A stretch of DNA of 64,000 nucleotides, from assembly GCA_020250125.1 (NCBI GenBank), contig JADCEL010000038.1, forward strand, positions 42,912 to 106,911. Direction: 5' to 3'. Source of the DNA: Rhodobacter sp. GTDB lineage: Bacteria > Pseudomonadota > Alphaproteobacteria > Rhodobacterales > Rhodobacteraceae. Shown here one piece after another: positions 45,527 through 58,333 of the stretch; the first letter of the stretch is position 1, and every line of letters begins with the position of its first letter. The notes under the pieces are model-generated. The model was not told the origin of the DNA. It worked only from the letters and a program-made list of their open reading frames with translations, and ran no database searches. Position numbers and translations under genes: made by a program.

Positions 45527-46179
45527 CCTGTGGCGAGGGCGTAGTCCTGGTCGTAAACCGGCGTCTGTGCGGCAGTCCGCTTCAGAACCGGCATGGCCTG
45601 CCGCGCTTCGGCGGCTTCGGCCAGAATCCGGGCCACCTGCGCGGCCTCGGGGATGCAGCGGAGCGCCGGCTCGGTATGGCGCATCCGCCAGGGCCGCACA
45701 TGCGGCCAGCAGACAAGATAGGACAGCCGGGTATCGTCCGGTGTCTTCAGGGCGATGGTCCCGGTGCCGGACCGGCGCAGGTCAAGGCTGGCAGCCTCGA
45801 TCTGCCGGTGCGGCAGGTTCAGCGTGACCGTCAGCGCGGCCCCGATGCGCATCGCCACGCGGGCGCTGGTGATGGTATAGACGGTCGCCCTTGCCTGCGC
45901 CCAGGCGATGGCAAGGATCACCAGGCAGGCCAGAAGCCCAAGCCCAAGGTAGGGCAGGGCAACGGCAAGGGCCTGGGGCAGCGGCAGGTCCGCCGCAGCA
46001 GAACCGGCGCGCCAGACCGCGATGAACACAAAGTAGCCGCCGATCCAGGTCAGTCCCATCGCCTCGCGCGCCAGCGCAAGGGTGTCGGGGCGGCCCTGCC
46101 ACAGAATCTCTTCGCCCGAAGGCGGCCGCTCGGGCAGACCGGGGATCGGCTCGAAGGAAAAGTCGTTGTGCTGTGACAT
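45523..46179 (-). CDS. puhB: PuhB, reaction centre assembly protein
   Basis: 218-residue membrane protein with about three helices and a PH-like domain. It opens with EPIPGLPERPPSGEEILWQG, the conserved start of PuhB, and continues with the ARATVYTITSARVAMRIG segment. It assists RC H and core assembly. Lies 70 nt after puhA and is coupled to puhC. Confidence 0.92.
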   Translation of the reverse strand: MSQHNDFSFEPIPGLPERPPSGEEILWQGRPDTLALAREAMGLTWIGGYFVFIAVWRAGSAAADLPLPQALAVALPYLGLGLLACLVILAIAWAQARATVYTITSARVAMRIGAALTVTLNLPHRQIEAASLDLRRSGTGTIALKTPDDTRLSYLVCWPHVRPWRMRHTEPALRCIPEAAQVARILAEAAEARQAMPVLKRTAAQTPVYDQDYALATG

Positions 46180-46248
46180 TGTGATCTCCTGGCGTGGCGT
46201 CGTCGGGCGGCTGCCCCGGTCTTTGTCGCCGGGGTCAGCCCTGTCGTG

Positions 46249-47019
46249 TCAGCGCAGCGCGTCCCAGCGGCTTTTCCGGCGGTCTGCCGCATAAAGTGTG
46301 CCGCCACCGTAGAAGGCGCTGATCTTGTCTTCCTCCAGCAGCGTCACTTCGGTTGAGGACCGTGTCGTGGGAACGCTAGCGAAGAGTTCGGAGGGAATCG
46401 AGGAGACTTTGACCCGGTCCGAATGGATTTTTGCCATCGGCATCGGGATCAGCCGCTTGCCCCCGCTGTCGAGCGTGACTTCCAGGTACCGGACCAGCTG
46501 TTCGGCCCCGTCGATCCACATGTCGGAAATCCTGCCGACGATCACGTGATCGCTGGCCTGCACCGGCAACCGGCGGGGATCACGCCCGGCAGCCACGGTG
46601 AAATGGCCCGATCCCGCCATCGGCACGATCTTGTTGTGCCCGTGCCCGTCCAGTTCCGGAAGGTTGCGGCGCGGGGCCCAGGAGGCGGGGCCAACACCGT
46701 CCCGCATGGGATCGCCCGTTGGCGCATGCGGAAAGCCTTCCGAGACGGCCGTGCGGGCCAGCGCCACCTCGCGTGCCTCGCGGGCATGGTTGGGGGCCTG
46801 CACCTCGCCGCGCCCGAAGGGCAGGCGGAAGGTTTTCGGTTTCAGCACCGGGAATGGCCCCTGGTTCGGCGCGGGCGCGCCATCCTCGGTTTCCAGAGGA
46901 TAGCCTTCGCGCATGTTCTCGGTTTGCAGATAGTAGACCAGAGCGGCGAAGAAGCCCCAGAACAGCCAGATCGCAAGACTTGCGAGGTCGAAGTTTCCGA
47001 AGAAAGTAACACCTACCAT
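46249..47019 (-). CDS. puhA: Photosynthetic reaction centre H subunit
   Basis: 256-residue H subunit with a single N-terminal helix ([20 protein letters not shown]) and a cytoplasmic beta-barrel domain that caps L and M and guides proton uptake to [12 protein letters not shown] and [11 protein letters not shown] are conserved. It is 17 nt after lhaA; in R. capsulatus the puhA promoter partly lies in the upstream gene, and the same may apply here. Confidence 0.97.
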   Translation of the reverse strand: MVGVTFFGNFDLASLAIWLFWGFFAALVYYLQTENMREGYPLETEDGAPAPNQGPFPVLKPKTFRLPFGRGEVQAPNHAREAREVALARTAVSEGFPHAPTGDPMRDGVGPASWAPRRNLPELDGHGHNKIVPMAGSGHFTVAAGRDPRRLPVQASDHVIVGRISDMWIDGAEQLVRYLEVTLDSGGKRLIPMPMAKIHSDRVKVSSIPSELFASVPTTRSSTEVTLLEEDKISAFYGGGTLYAADRRKSRWDALR

Positions 47020-47036
47020 GAAAGGGTCCTCCGGGG

Positions 47037-48494
47037 TCAGGTGGGGAATTCGGCAAGACCCAGGCGGGCGCTGCCTTGTGCGGGATTGCGGGTCAGGATG
47101 CGGGTGCGCACCAGCGGCCCAAGGGCCGCCAGCGTGGCAAAGAGAAGTCCGATTTCAAGATGATAGACAAAGCTGTAGCCTGCGGCGGGTGTCGCCAGCG
47201 CCTCGCCGAGCCGGCCCGACAGCGCAAGATGCCCGATCCCGTCGCGCAAAAGCCCGCCAAGGGCAACGGCACTGCCCGCGGCGGTGGCCTGCGCGGCCCC
47301 CCAGGCGCCCAGCACGAGGCCCCGGCCGGCCAGTCCGCGTTCGGGCAGGTTCATCGCCGCGGTCAGCGTGGCCACGGCAAACAGCCCGCCCCCCAGACCG
47401 ATGCCGAACGCGCCGAGATAGAACAGCGCCGCTGACCCCACCGGGGCCGAAAAGACGACACAGGACAGCGCCGCAATTCCAACCAATGGCCCGCGCGCAG
47501 CCATGCGGAACGGGTCCATGCCGCGGCCCAGCCAGCGTGCCGCCAGAACGAATCCCGCCAGTGCGCCGATGGCCGAACTGGCGGTCAGCAGCGTGGTTGC
47601 CGCCACCGAAAGACCCAGGATCTCGCCGCCATAGGGTTCCAGCAGCACATCCTGCATGTTGAAGGCCAGCGCGCCCAGCGCCACCACCGCCATCAGCCGC
47701 ATCGCGTCCGGCACGCGGCGCAGGTCAGACCAGGCTGCACGGAACTTCGGACGCGGGGCGGCCATCTCCGCCGCCGACATCGGGCGCAGCCTTTCCTGCT
47801 TCCACAGCGCGATCAGGTTCAGGATCAGCGTCATCGCGGCACAGCCCTGCACCACCCGCACCAGCGTCAGCGGGGCAAAGTCGCGCAGCAGCCACCCCAC
47901 GACGATGGACGAAATCGCCATGCCGATCAGGAACATCACATAAAGCATCGCAACAACGCGCGGGCGCGTTTCTTCGGTCGCCCGGTCCGCCGCCAGCGCC
48001 AGCCCGGCGGTCTGGGTCATGTGCAGGCCAAGCCCGGTCATAAGGAACGCCAGCGCCGCCAGCACCTCGCCCGCCCAGGCCGGCCCCAGGGTCTGGTCAC
48101 CCGACAGCACGATCAGCGCAAAGGGCATGATCGCCAGCCCGCCCATCTGCCACAGCGAGCCGAACCACAGATAGGGAATGCGCTTCCACCCCAGGGCAGA
48201 ACGATAGGTGTCCGACCGGAACCCCAGCAGGGCGCGGAACGGGGCGACCAGCACCGGCAGCGCGATCATGATCGCCACGACCGAGGCGGGCACGCCCATC
48301 TCGACGATCATCACCCGGTTCAGCGTGCCCAAAAGCAGCACCGTCGCCATGCCCACGGAAATCTGGAACAGCGACAGGCGCAAAAGCTGATGCAGCGGCA
48401 GGTCTTCCGAGGCGGCATCGGCAAAGGGCAGCCACGACGGCGACAGGGCCTTCACATGCTTGCGGCGCAGGATCACGGCCGGAACTCCAGGCAT
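47037..48494 (-). CDS. lhaA: LhaA, LH1 assembly protein (PucC/MFS family)
   Basis: 485-residue 12-helix membrane protein of the PucC family, needed for LH1 assembly and thought to deliver or insert bacteriochlorophyll. [19 protein letters not shown] and FGVPAS-type segments ([11 protein letters not shown]) identify it. It overlaps bchM by 22 nt; a GTG seven codons in would be an alternative start. A second PucC-family protein is encoded at 60771. Confidence 0.93.
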   Translation of the reverse strand: MPGVPAVILRRKHVKALSPSWLPFADAASEDLPLHQLLRLSLFQISVGMATVLLLGTLNRVMIVEMGVPASVVAIMIALPVLVAPFRALLGFRSDTYRSALGWKRIPYLWFGSLWQMGGLAIMPFALIVLSGDQTLGPAWAGEVLAALAFLMTGLGLHMTQTAGLALAADRATEETRPRVVAMLYVMFLIGMAISSIVVGWLLRDFAPLTLVRVVQGCAAMTLILNLIALWKQERLRPMSAAEMAAPRPKFRAAWSDLRRVPDAMRLMAVVALGALAFNMQDVLLEPYGGEILGLSVAATTLLTASSAIGALAGFVLAARWLGRGMDPFRMAARGPLVGIAALSCVVFSAPVGSAALFYLGAFGIGLGGGLFAVATLTAAMNLPERGLAGRGLVLGAWGAAQATAAGSAVALGGLLRDGIGHLALSGRLGEALATPAAGYSFVYHLEIGLLFATLAALGPLVRTRILTRNPAQGSARLGLAEFPT

Positions 48495-49140
48495 TCCGAA
48501 ATGTAGAACCCGCGCGAGACGCGGGCCACCCGGCGCAGCCGGTTGCCGGTGGCGCGGTTGAGCCGCTCAAAGGCATGGGGCACCATGGCGGGCGAACGGT
48601 CGGCGCGCGGAAACATCTGCCCCAGGCCCCAGAAGGTCATCAGGAACGGCGTGCGCGGTGCCACGGTGAACACCACCGCCCGGCCGGTGCGCGCCCCCAG
48701 CCGGTCCAGCGACCGCGCGATATCGAGGGTCGCGTAGTAGATCATGCTGTCCATCGCCAGCACGTAGTCAAAGCGGCCGTGATGATCGGCCAGCATGTCG
48801 CCGCTGGCGAAACGGACGCGGGCCGCATGTTCGCCCGGCAGGCGCGCCTCGGCAATCGCCACCAGCGCCGGCGAGATATCCACCGCCGTCACCTCGGCCC
48901 CGCGCGCGGCCAGTTCCGCCGTCATCTGCCCGGTGCCGCAGCCGGCATCCAGCACCCGCGCGCCTGTCAGATCATCGGGCAGCCGCGACAGCATGGTCGC
49001 CCGCATCCGGTCGCGCCCCTCGCGCACCGTCTGGCGGATGCGTGAAACCGGCGCGTCCGAGGTCAGGCGTTCCCAGACCCTGGTGGCGCTGCGGTCAAAG
49101 TAATGCTCGACCCGGTCGCGGGTGGCCAGGTAGTCGGTCA

Positions 49141-49141
<1 letters not shown>
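48473..49141 (-). CDS. bchM: Mg-protoporphyrin IX methyltransferase
   Basis: 222-residue SAM-dependent O-methyltransferase making Mg-protoporphyrin monomethyl ester, the substrate of AcsF. SAM motif VLDAGCGTGQM at 63-73, then VTAVDISPALV. Its start overlaps the bchL stop by 1 nt (TGATG). Confidence 0.95.
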
Positions 49142-50131
<990 letters not shown>

Positions 50132-50164
50132 TGTCCGCCGGCCTGACGCAATGGGGCATCCCGG

Positions 50165-53100
50165 TCATTCTGCGGCGATCCCTTCCAGACGGTCTTCCAG
50201 CTCATCCGCAGCGCCCTGCAGGGCCGCCAGCGTTTCCGCATCGGGCTGCCAGTAGTTGCGGTCGCTTGCTTCCAGCAGGCGGTTGGCCATCCGGGCGCTG
50301 GCCTGCGGGTTCAAATCTGCCAGGCGGCGGCGCATCGCCTCGTCCAGCACGAAGGTTTCCGACAGGCGCTGATAGACCCAAGGGTCCACGGCCCTGGTGG
50401 TGGCCGACCAGCCCAGCGTGTTGGTTACATGCGCCTCGATCTGGCGCACGCCCTCCGGGCCATGCCGGAGCATGCCTTCATAGAACTTCGGGTTCAGCGT
50501 GCGAGAGCGGCTTTCCAGCGCGATCTGGTCGCGCAGCGTGCGCACCTTGCCGGTGCCGCGCGTCTGGTCGCCGATGTAGACCGGTGTTTCCCCGGTACCG
50601 CCGCGCGCGCGGCGCACCGCACGGGCAATGCCGCCCAGCGTGTCGAAGTAATGGTCCAGACTGGTCACGCCCAGTTCGACCGATTCGAGGTTCTGATAGG
50701 CAATATCGACGTTCTTCAGCGCCTTCTGCAGCAGGGCGGCGTTCTTCACCGCCTTGCCGTCGCGGCCATAGGCAAAGGATTTGCGCGCCTCATAGGCATC
50801 GGCAAGCTCATCCTCCTCGCCAAAGGCCGAGGAATCGACCAGCGTGTTGACGTTCGATCCATAGGCGCCTTCCGCGTTGGAAAAGACGCGTAAGGATGCC
50901 GTTTCCATGTCCACATCCATCTGCGCGGCATAGGCCATCGCATGGGCGCGGATGAAATTCAGGCTGGCAGGCTCATCTGCGGTCGCGGCCTTGAAAGCGG
51001 CCTCGGCCAGCATCCGGGTCTGCAAGGGCAGAAGGTCACGGAAAATGCCGGACAGGGTCATCACCACATCGATCCGGGGGCGGCCCAGTTCGGCCAGCGG
51101 GATCAGGTCGGCACCCGACAGCCGGCCATAGCTGTCGAACCGGGGCCGCGCCCCGATCAGGGCCAGGGCCTGGCCGATCGGCCCGCCGTCGGATTTGATG
51201 TTGTCAGACCCCCAAAGCACCAGTGCCACCGAACGTGGCAGGACGGGATGCGCCTCCAGCAGCCGCTGCGCCTGTTTCGCGCCGTCGCGCAGGGCAAATT
51301 CGGTTGGCATCCGGAACGGATCAAAGGCATGGATGTTGCGCCCCGTGGGCAGGATGTCCGGGCTGCGGATCAGATCGCCGCCCGGCACGGGGGCGATGAA
51401 GCGCCCGCCCAGCGCCCGCAGCAGCGCCGGGATTTCGCTGTCCTGTGCCAGTTTTGCGGCATAATCGGCGCGTTTGGCGGCGTCCTCCCCGGCCAGAATG
51501 TCCAGATACCCGGCCATCGCGGCGGCATCGGGCCGCCGGCCCAGCACATGCAGCCCGTCCGGGATCAGCGCCTCTTCGGTTTCCAGCAGCTTGATCCACA
51601 GCGCCGCCGGGGCGACACCGCCCAGATCGACCGCCGCCGCCTGTTCCGCGATCAGCCCTTCCAGTTCGGGCAGTTCCGCCGCGTCCGGCCCGGCGGCGCG
51701 CCAGCGCTTCAGGCTGTCCTTCAGTTCCAGCAGGCCCCTGTAAAGCCCGGCCTGCGCCAGGGGCGGGGTCAGATGCGTCACGGTGATCGCGTTTGACCGG
51801 CGCTTGGCCAGGGTGGCTTCCGACGGGTTGTTGGCGGCATAAAGGTAAATGTTCGGCAGACCGCCGATCAGCCGGTCCGGCCAGCAGCCCGGCCCCATGC
51901 CCGCCTGCTTGCCCGGCATGAATTCCAGCGCGCCATGCATCCCGAAATGCAGCAGCGCATCCGCGCCGAAATCTTCGCGCAGCCAGCGGTAAAAGGTGGT
52001 GAAGGCATGGGTCGGGGCGAAACCCCTTTCAAACAGAAGGCGCATCGGGTCGCCCTCGTACCCGAAGACGGGCTGAATGCCGATCATCACCTTGCCGAAC
52101 TGCGCGCCCAGCACAAAGACACCGCGCCCGTCGGACTGGATGCGTCCCGGGGCCGGTCCCCAGGCGGCCTCGACCTCGGCCAGCCAGGGGGTGCGCGCCA
52201 CGATATCATCCGCGCCGACATGGGCGGCGACATTGGCGGGCTGGCCGAACCGGGCGGCATTGCCCTGCAGGACCGCCGCGCGCAACGCGTCCACCGTCGC
52301 CGGGGGGGTCACGTCATAACCTTCGGCCGCCATGGCCTGAAGCGTGTTGTGCAGCGATTCGAAGACGGACAGGTAGGCGGCGGTGCCGACCGCACCGGCA
52401 TTCGGCGGAAATCCGTACAGCACGATGGCAACCTTGCGGTCCGCCACCCGGCTGCGGCGCAGGGCCGCGAGCCGCGCCACCTTGTCGGCCAGCGCGCCGA
52501 TACGCTCGGGGCAGGGGGCCATGGCGCGCACATCCGATGCCCCGGCGCAGCGCCGCGCGCAGCCCATGCAGGTCTCGGACCCGTGCCGCCCGGCAAAGAC
52601 GGTGGGGTTGGTTGCCCCGTCAATCTCGGGCAGGGCGATCAGCATGGTGGTTTCCACCGGGCCAAGCCCGCCGCCCGAGGCTGCCCATTGCGCCAGCGTC
52701 TGGAACTCCAGCGGATGGGCCGCGACATAGGGCACGTCCAGCGCGGTCAGTGCGGCCACCGCCGCCGGGCTGTCGTTATAGGCGGGTCCGCCCACCAGGC
52801 TGAACCCGGTCAGCGACACCAGCACGTCCACGGCCGACCCCTGCGGGCCGCGGAAAAACGCCTCCATCGCCGGGCGTCCGTCCAGACCGCCGGCAAAGGC
52901 GGGGACCACCGCCAGCCCCTGCGCCTCGAACGCCGCGATCACGGCATCGTAATGCGCCCGGTCATCGGCCAGAACATAGGACCGCAGCAAAAGCAGGCCG
53001 ACGGTCCCCCGCGCCCCGGCGGGGCGCGGCAGATCGGCCAGCCGCGTGGTGATCCGGGCGGGCAGGGCCGGGTGATAGAGGCCGACATCCGGGTAATCGA

Positions 53101-53710
53101 CCGGGGCTTTCGCGGCGGCCTTTGCCCAGTTGCGGCCCGTGGCATAGCGCGACACCAGAAAGCGCAGCATCTGTTCGATATTGTCGTCCGATCCGCCCAG
53201 CCAGTATTGCATCGACAGGAACCAGGCCCGCAGGTCCTGCGCCTTGCCGGGCAGAAAGCGCAGGATCTTCGGCAGGCGGCGCAGCATCTTCATCTGCTTT
53301 TCGCCCGATGCCGCCGACGGCCCCTTTGACCCGCGCAGGCTTTTGAGCAGTTGCATCGCCGCCGAGGCGGGCCTCGACATGTCCAGATCGCCCATCTTGG
53401 TCAGCCGCACGATCTGGCCGTCGGTGATCATGCCCACAAAGGCATCGCACCGCGCCCGTGCCGCCTGAAGATGCGGCAGGATCGGTGCCACATGTTCCTC
53501 AAGAAACAACAGGTTGGCAATGACGATGTCGGCCCCGCGCAGCGCCGCCTCGCATTCGGCAAGGGCGCCTGGGTTGTTGCCCCATTCGGCGGCGGCGAAG
53601 ATATCGACAGTGATGCCGGGGAAATCCGCCTGCAGGCGCGGTGTCACCCGCGCGGCGGGGCCTGCGGCATGCCGGTCCAGCGTCACGATGACGACGCGAT
53701 AGGCGTTCAT
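50165..53710 (-). CDS. bchH: Magnesium chelatase subunit H
   Basis: 1181-residue large subunit of Mg chelatase, binding protoporphyrin IX and Mg for insertion with BchI-BchD (not in the window). YRVVIVTLDRHAAGPAARV is the conserved N-terminus, and HFGMHGALEFMPGKQ lies in the active domain. ATG 53710 is chosen because homology begins at MNAYRV and it clears the bchB stop; an ATG at 53728 overlapping bchB is the alternative. Length is standard. Confidence 0.95.
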   Translation of the reverse strand: MNAYRVVIVTLDRHAAGPAARVTPRLQADFPGITVDIFAAAEWGNNPGALAECEAALRGADIVIANLLFLEEHVAPILPHLQAARARCDAFVGMITDGQIVRLTKMGDLDMSRPASAAMQLLKSLRGSKGPSAASGEKQMKMLRRLPKILRFLPGKAQDLRAWFLSMQYWLGGSDDNIEQMLRFLVSRYATGRNWAKAAAKAPVDYPDVGLYHPALPARITTRLADLPRPAGARGTVGLLLLRSYVLADDRAHYDAVIAAFEAQGLAVVPAFAGGLDGRPAMEAFFRGPQGSAVDVLVSLTGFSLVGGPAYNDSPAAVAALTALDVPYVAAHPLEFQTLAQWAASGGGLGPVETTMLIALPEIDGATNPTVFAGRHGSETCMGCARRCAGASDVRAMAPCPERIGALADKVARLAALRRSRVADRKVAIVLYGFPPNAGAVGTAAYLSVFESLHNTLQAMAAEGYDVTPPATVDALRAAVLQGNAARFGQPANVAAHVGADDIVARTPWLAEVEAAWGPAPGRIQSDGRGVFVLGAQFGKVMIGIQPVFGYEGDPMRLLFERGFAPTHAFTTFYRWLREDFGADALLHFGMHGALEFMPGKQAGMGPGCWPDRLIGGLPNIYLYAANNPSEATLAKRRSNAITVTHLTPPLAQAGLYRGLLELKDSLKRWRAAGPDAAELPELEGLIAEQAAAVDLGGVAPAALWIKLLETEEALIPDGLHVLGRRPDAAAMAGYLDILAGEDAAKRADYAAKLAQDSEIPALLRALGGRFIAPVPGGDLIRSPDILPTGRNIHAFDPFRMPTEFALRDGAKQAQRLLEAHPVLPRSVALVLWGSDNIKSDGGPIGQALALIGARPRFDSYGRLSGADLIPLAELGRPRIDVVMTLSGIFRDLLPLQTRMLAEAAFKAATADEPASLNFIRAHAMAYAAQMDVDMETASLRVFSNAEGAYGSNVNTLVDSSAFGEEDELADAYEARKSFAYGRDGKAVKNAALLQKALKNVDIAYQNLESVELGVTSLDHYFDTLGGIARAVRRARGGTGETPVYIGDQTRGTGKVRTLRDQIALESRSRTLNPKFYEGMLRHGPEGVRQIEAHVTNTLGWSATTRAVDPWVYQRLSETFVLDEAMRRRLADLNPQASARMANRLLEASDRNYWQPDAETLAALQGAADELEDRLEGIAAE

Positions 53711-53717
53711 GTGCCGG

Positions 53718-55310
53718 TCATCGCGCATAATGGGCCTTTGCCTCGTAAAGCGTGTCGATGCTGATTTCGTTCAGACCTTTCCCGGCGGCGAAGCTTTCGG
53801 TGTTGCGCCGTGCCTTGCCGCGCACGAAGAAGGGAATCTTCTTCAACTCGCGCTCGGCATCCGACAGCCAGACGATGCTGTCTGCCGCAGGCGCGGCAGC
53901 ATCGGGGCGGTCTGCCGCAGGGGCCTCTGGCATTTTCCGTTCAGAAATATCCTGGGGGTGCGGGGGCAAAGCCCCCGGCGCGTCTGACAGGCTGCGCGGC
54001 GCATGGCCGCCGTGATGCGACGGGCCGGCGGCATCGTGAAATTCGAAATCGTCGCGGAACATGTGCAGAAGATGCTCTTCCAGCCCCATGACCAGCGGAT
54101 GCACCCAGGTGTCGAAAATCACATTCGCGCCTTCGAAGCCCATCTGCGGCGAATGGCGCGCGGGGAAATCCTGGACATGGACCGGGGCCGAGATCACGGC
54201 GCAGGGAATACCCAGCCGCTTGCCGATGTGCCGTTCCATCTGCGTGCCCAGGATCAGTTCCGGCTGCAGGGCGGCGATGGCCGCCTCCACCTCCAGATAA
54301 TCGTCGGTGATCAGCGGCTCGACCCCGAACTGCTTTGCCGTCGCACGCAGGGCGCGGGCCTGTTCGCGGTTGTAGCAGCCCATGCCGCACACCTCAAAGC
54401 CGATCTCGTCGCGCGCGATCCGGGCGGCGGCGATGACATGGGTGGCGTCCCCGAACAGGAAAACGCGCTTGCCCGTCAGATAGGTCGAATCGACCGAGGC
54501 CGCCCACCAAGGCTGGCGCAGGCGCGCCTCGTCGGGGTGCCGCGCCGTGCCCGCCAGGGCGGCCACTTCGGCGATGAAGGCGCGGGTGGCGGCAACGCCG
54601 ATCGGGATCGTCTTTGTGAAGGGCTGGCCAAACGCCGTCTCGCAGTGCCGCGCGGCGGATTCGGCGGTTTCGGGGTACAAAAGCACGTTGAAATGCGCAG
54701 CCCCGATGCGGGCGATATCGCCGGGGCGCGCCCCCATCGGGGCGGCCAGGTTCACGTCGATGCCCATTTCCTCCAGCAGCGCCGTGATCTCGGCCAGATC
54801 GTCGCGGTGCCGGAAGCCCAGCGCTGTCGGCCCCAGGATGTTGCAGCTGACCCGTGCCGTGCGCGCCATGGGCCGCGCCAGATGGCGCACGATCTGCAGG
54901 AAGGTCTCATCGGCGCCGAAGTTTTCCCGGCGCTGGTACGAAGGCAGGTCAAGTGCGATGACCGGCACCGGCAGCCCCAGCGCTTCGGCCAGCCCGCCCG
55001 GATTGTCCTGGATCAGCTCGGCCGTGCAGGACGCGCCCACGATGATGGCTTCGGGGCGGAACCGGTCACAGGCATCCTGCGCGGCGCTGCGGAACAGGTT
55101 GGCGGTGTCGCCGCCCAGGTCGCGGGCCTGAAAGGTGGTATAGCTGACCGGCGGCCGTTTGGACCGCCGTTCGATCATGGTGAACAGCAGGTCTGCATAG
55201 GTGTCGCCCTGCGGGGCGTGCAGCACATAGTGCAGCCCCTGCATCGCGGTGGCGACACGCATGGCGCCGACATGGGGCGGGCCTTCATATGTCCAGACGG
55301 TCAGCTTCAT
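53718..55310 (-). CDS. bchB: Dark-operative protochlorophyllide reductase subunit B
   Basis: 530-residue NifK-like subunit of light-independent protochlorophyllide reductase. Asp36 (APQGDTYAD), the unusual Asp ligand of the NB-cluster, is conserved. The N-terminal catalytic part ends near [16 protein letters not shown]; a Pro/Ala-rich linker follows; then [23 protein letters not shown], the C-terminal small domain, is intact. Part of the linker is encoded by a copy of the palindromic repeat (53931-53980), read in frame as [24 protein letters not shown] 55310 begins the conserved [10 protein letters not shown]; upstream in-frame sequence is not coding. Confidence 0.95.
   Translation of the reverse strand: MKLTVWTYEGPPHVGAMRVATAMQGLHYVLHAPQGDTYADLLFTMIERRSKRPPVSYTTFQARDLGGDTANLFRSAAQDACDRFRPEAIIVGASCTAELIQDNPGGLAEALGLPVPVIALDLPSYQRRENFGADETFLQIVRHLARPMARTARVSCNILGPTALGFRHRDDLAEITALLEEMGIDVNLAAPMGARPGDIARIGAAHFNVLLYPETAESAARHCETAFGQPFTKTIPIGVAATRAFIAEVAALAGTARHPDEARLRQPWWAASVDSTYLTGKRVFLFGDATHVIAAARIARDEIGFEVCGMGCYNREQARALRATAKQFGVEPLITDDYLEVEAAIAALQPELILGTQMERHIGKRLGIPCAVISAPVHVQDFPARHSPQMGFEGANVIFDTWVHPLVMGLEEHLLHMFRDDFEFHDAAGPSHHGGHAPRSLSDAPGALPPHPQDISERKMPEAPAADRPDAAAPAADSIVWLSDAERELKKIPFFVRGKARRNTESFAAGKGLNEISIDTLYEAKAHYAR
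53931..53980 (-). repeat. Palindromic repeat copy 2, in frame inside bchB
   Basis: On the minus strand: CGCCGGGGGCTTTGCCCCCG, then CACCCCCAGGATATTTCTGA and ACGGAAAATG. It shares blocks and order with the intergenic copies at 50082-50131 and 55325-55376 but lies wholly inside the bchB reading frame, in the variable linker before the C-terminal domain. It has no stop in the used frame. Confidence 0.8.
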
Positions 55311-55324
55311 GACGGCACGCGGAC

Positions 55325-55376
55325 CGGGGGCGCTTCGCCCCCCGGGCCCCCAGAGGATATTCTTGAACAGAAAATG
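55325..55376 (+). repeat. Palindromic repeat copy 3 (bchN-bchB gap)
   Basis: On the plus strand: CGGGGGCGCTTCGCCCCCC, GGGCCCCCAGAGGATATTCT and TGAACAGAAAATG. Opposite orientation to the other two copies. It lies in the 82-nt gap between bchN and bchB. Confidence 0.8.
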
Positions 55377-55392
55377 AGGCTTTGCGCGGGGA

Positions 55393-57164
<1,772 letters not shown>

Positions 57165-57219
57165 CTGGCGCCTCCCTTGGACGTCTTCCTGCGTTGACCT
57201 TGCTCTGCGGTCCCGAAGG

Positions 57220-57237
57220 TGTCAACTAAAACTTACA
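57220..57237. promoter_or_regulatory. PpsR/CrtJ box (bchF side)
   Basis: TGTCAACTAAAACTTACA fits TGT-N12-ACA. On the minus strand it contains TTGACA, a probable -35 of bchF, so PpsR would block polymerase. The 308-nt bchF-ppaA gap holds this box, a second at 57364, and nothing else recognised. Confidence 0.87.
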
Positions 57238-57363
57238 CTCGTGCAACATGCTTTTTCGGCGGGGGGTGACGCGGCGATCCGGCGCAAAGACCCAGGAAAA
57301 ACGGCGGATCATGGCAGGCTGTCGGCAGCGTGATGCCGGAAGAAAAGCAGGGAATGGTCAGGG

Positions 57364-57381
57364 TGTCAATTTTCTTTGACA
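57364..57381. promoter_or_regulatory. PpsR/CrtJ box (ppaA side)
   Basis: TGTCAATTTTCTTTGACA fits TGT-N12-ACA and ends in TTGACA, a likely -35 for ppaA. It is 126 nt from the bchF box, which is too far for the tight tandem spacing of the crt and bchC pairs; a DNA loop would be needed for cooperation. Confidence 0.87.
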
Positions 57382-57472
57382 TTGCTTCGGCTATGAATGA
57401 GTGTAAATCAGCGCGCAAGGACGCGACTTTCGACCGGTCGGGCGGCCACGCCCCGAGCCGCAGGGGGCGATC

Positions 57473-58285
57473 ATGGGTGACACTCATGTCAGGGACGACA
57501 GGGCGCGCCTTCCCGACGGGGGCGATCCGATTGCCGTGTTTGCGGCGCGCGTCCTGGATGTGCTGGTCGACCGCAGCCGCAGAACCTCGTCCACCCTGCG
57601 CCCCGACCTTGTGCTGGCCCTGGCCGAAGGCATGGTCACGCCGGACGGCGACCGGGTGGAAGAAACGCTGACCGCCTTCCGCCGGGCCTGCATCTCTCCG
57701 GAGGCCATGGCCGATGCCTACATCCCGGCCGCCGCGCAGCATCTTGGCGCGCATTGGGCCGCCGACCGCTTGTGCTTTGCCGAAGTCTCGATCGCCACGG
57801 CCCGCCTGCAGGCCCTGGTCCGGGCCATCGGCACGCGCTGGGGCGGTGACCCGGCGCACCTGCCGGGGCGCCGGTCTGTCCTGATGATCGTGCCCGGCGC
57901 TGAGCAGCACACGCTGGGCGCGGTCGTGGTGACCGGTCGGATGCGCCGCATGGGCCTGTCGGTCTGCCTGCGGCTGGGGCCGGAGCACGCCGAGGTGATC
58001 GCGCTGCTGCGTTCGCGCAGCTTTGATGCCGCGATGCTGTCGATCGGCCATGGGGAACGGTTTGAGGTTTCCGCCGCATTGGTCGAAACGCTGCGCAGAT
58101 GCGGGTCCCGGGGCATGCCGGTTGTGGCGGGCGGGGCGGGTGTGGCCGGCCGGTCAGATGTGGTTGCCCGGACGGGTGTCGATTATGTGACGCAAGACCT
58201 TGGCGATGCTTTGACGTTCTGCGGCTGTGCCCCGCTGGTTCCGGTCGCGGCGGCAGGTCCGGCCAAGATTTCCTTGCGGGGATGA
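57473..58285 (+). CDS. ppaA: PpaA/AerR, B12-binding antirepressor
   Basis: 270-residue cytosolic regulator of the PpaA/AerR family, which binds cobalamin and antagonises PpsR/CrtJ. The SCHIC/B12-binding part has the E-x-H-x-x-G motif EQHTLG with His146, the likely cobalt ligand, and the later SIGHGERFE and GGAGVAGRSD segments. An ATG with GGGGGCG upstream. It lies 48 nt before ppsR and is probably cotranscribed with it. Confidence 0.9.
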   Translation: MGDTHVRDDRARLPDGGDPIAVFAARVLDVLVDRSRRTSSTLRPDLVLALAEGMVTPDGDRVEETLTAFRRACISPEAMADAYIPAAAQHLGAHWAADRLCFAEVSIATARLQALVRAIGTRWGGDPAHLPGRRSVLMIVPGAEQHTLGAVVVTGRMRRMGLSVCLRLGPEHAEVIALLRSRSFDAAMLSIGHGERFEVSAALVETLRRCGSRGMPVVAGGAGVAGRSDVVARTGVDYVTQDLGDALTFCGCAPLVPVAAAGPAKISLRG

Positions 58286-58333
58286 CGCAGCGGTGACCCG
58301 AAGGGGCCGTCGGCCAACAGGTAAGATGATCTT

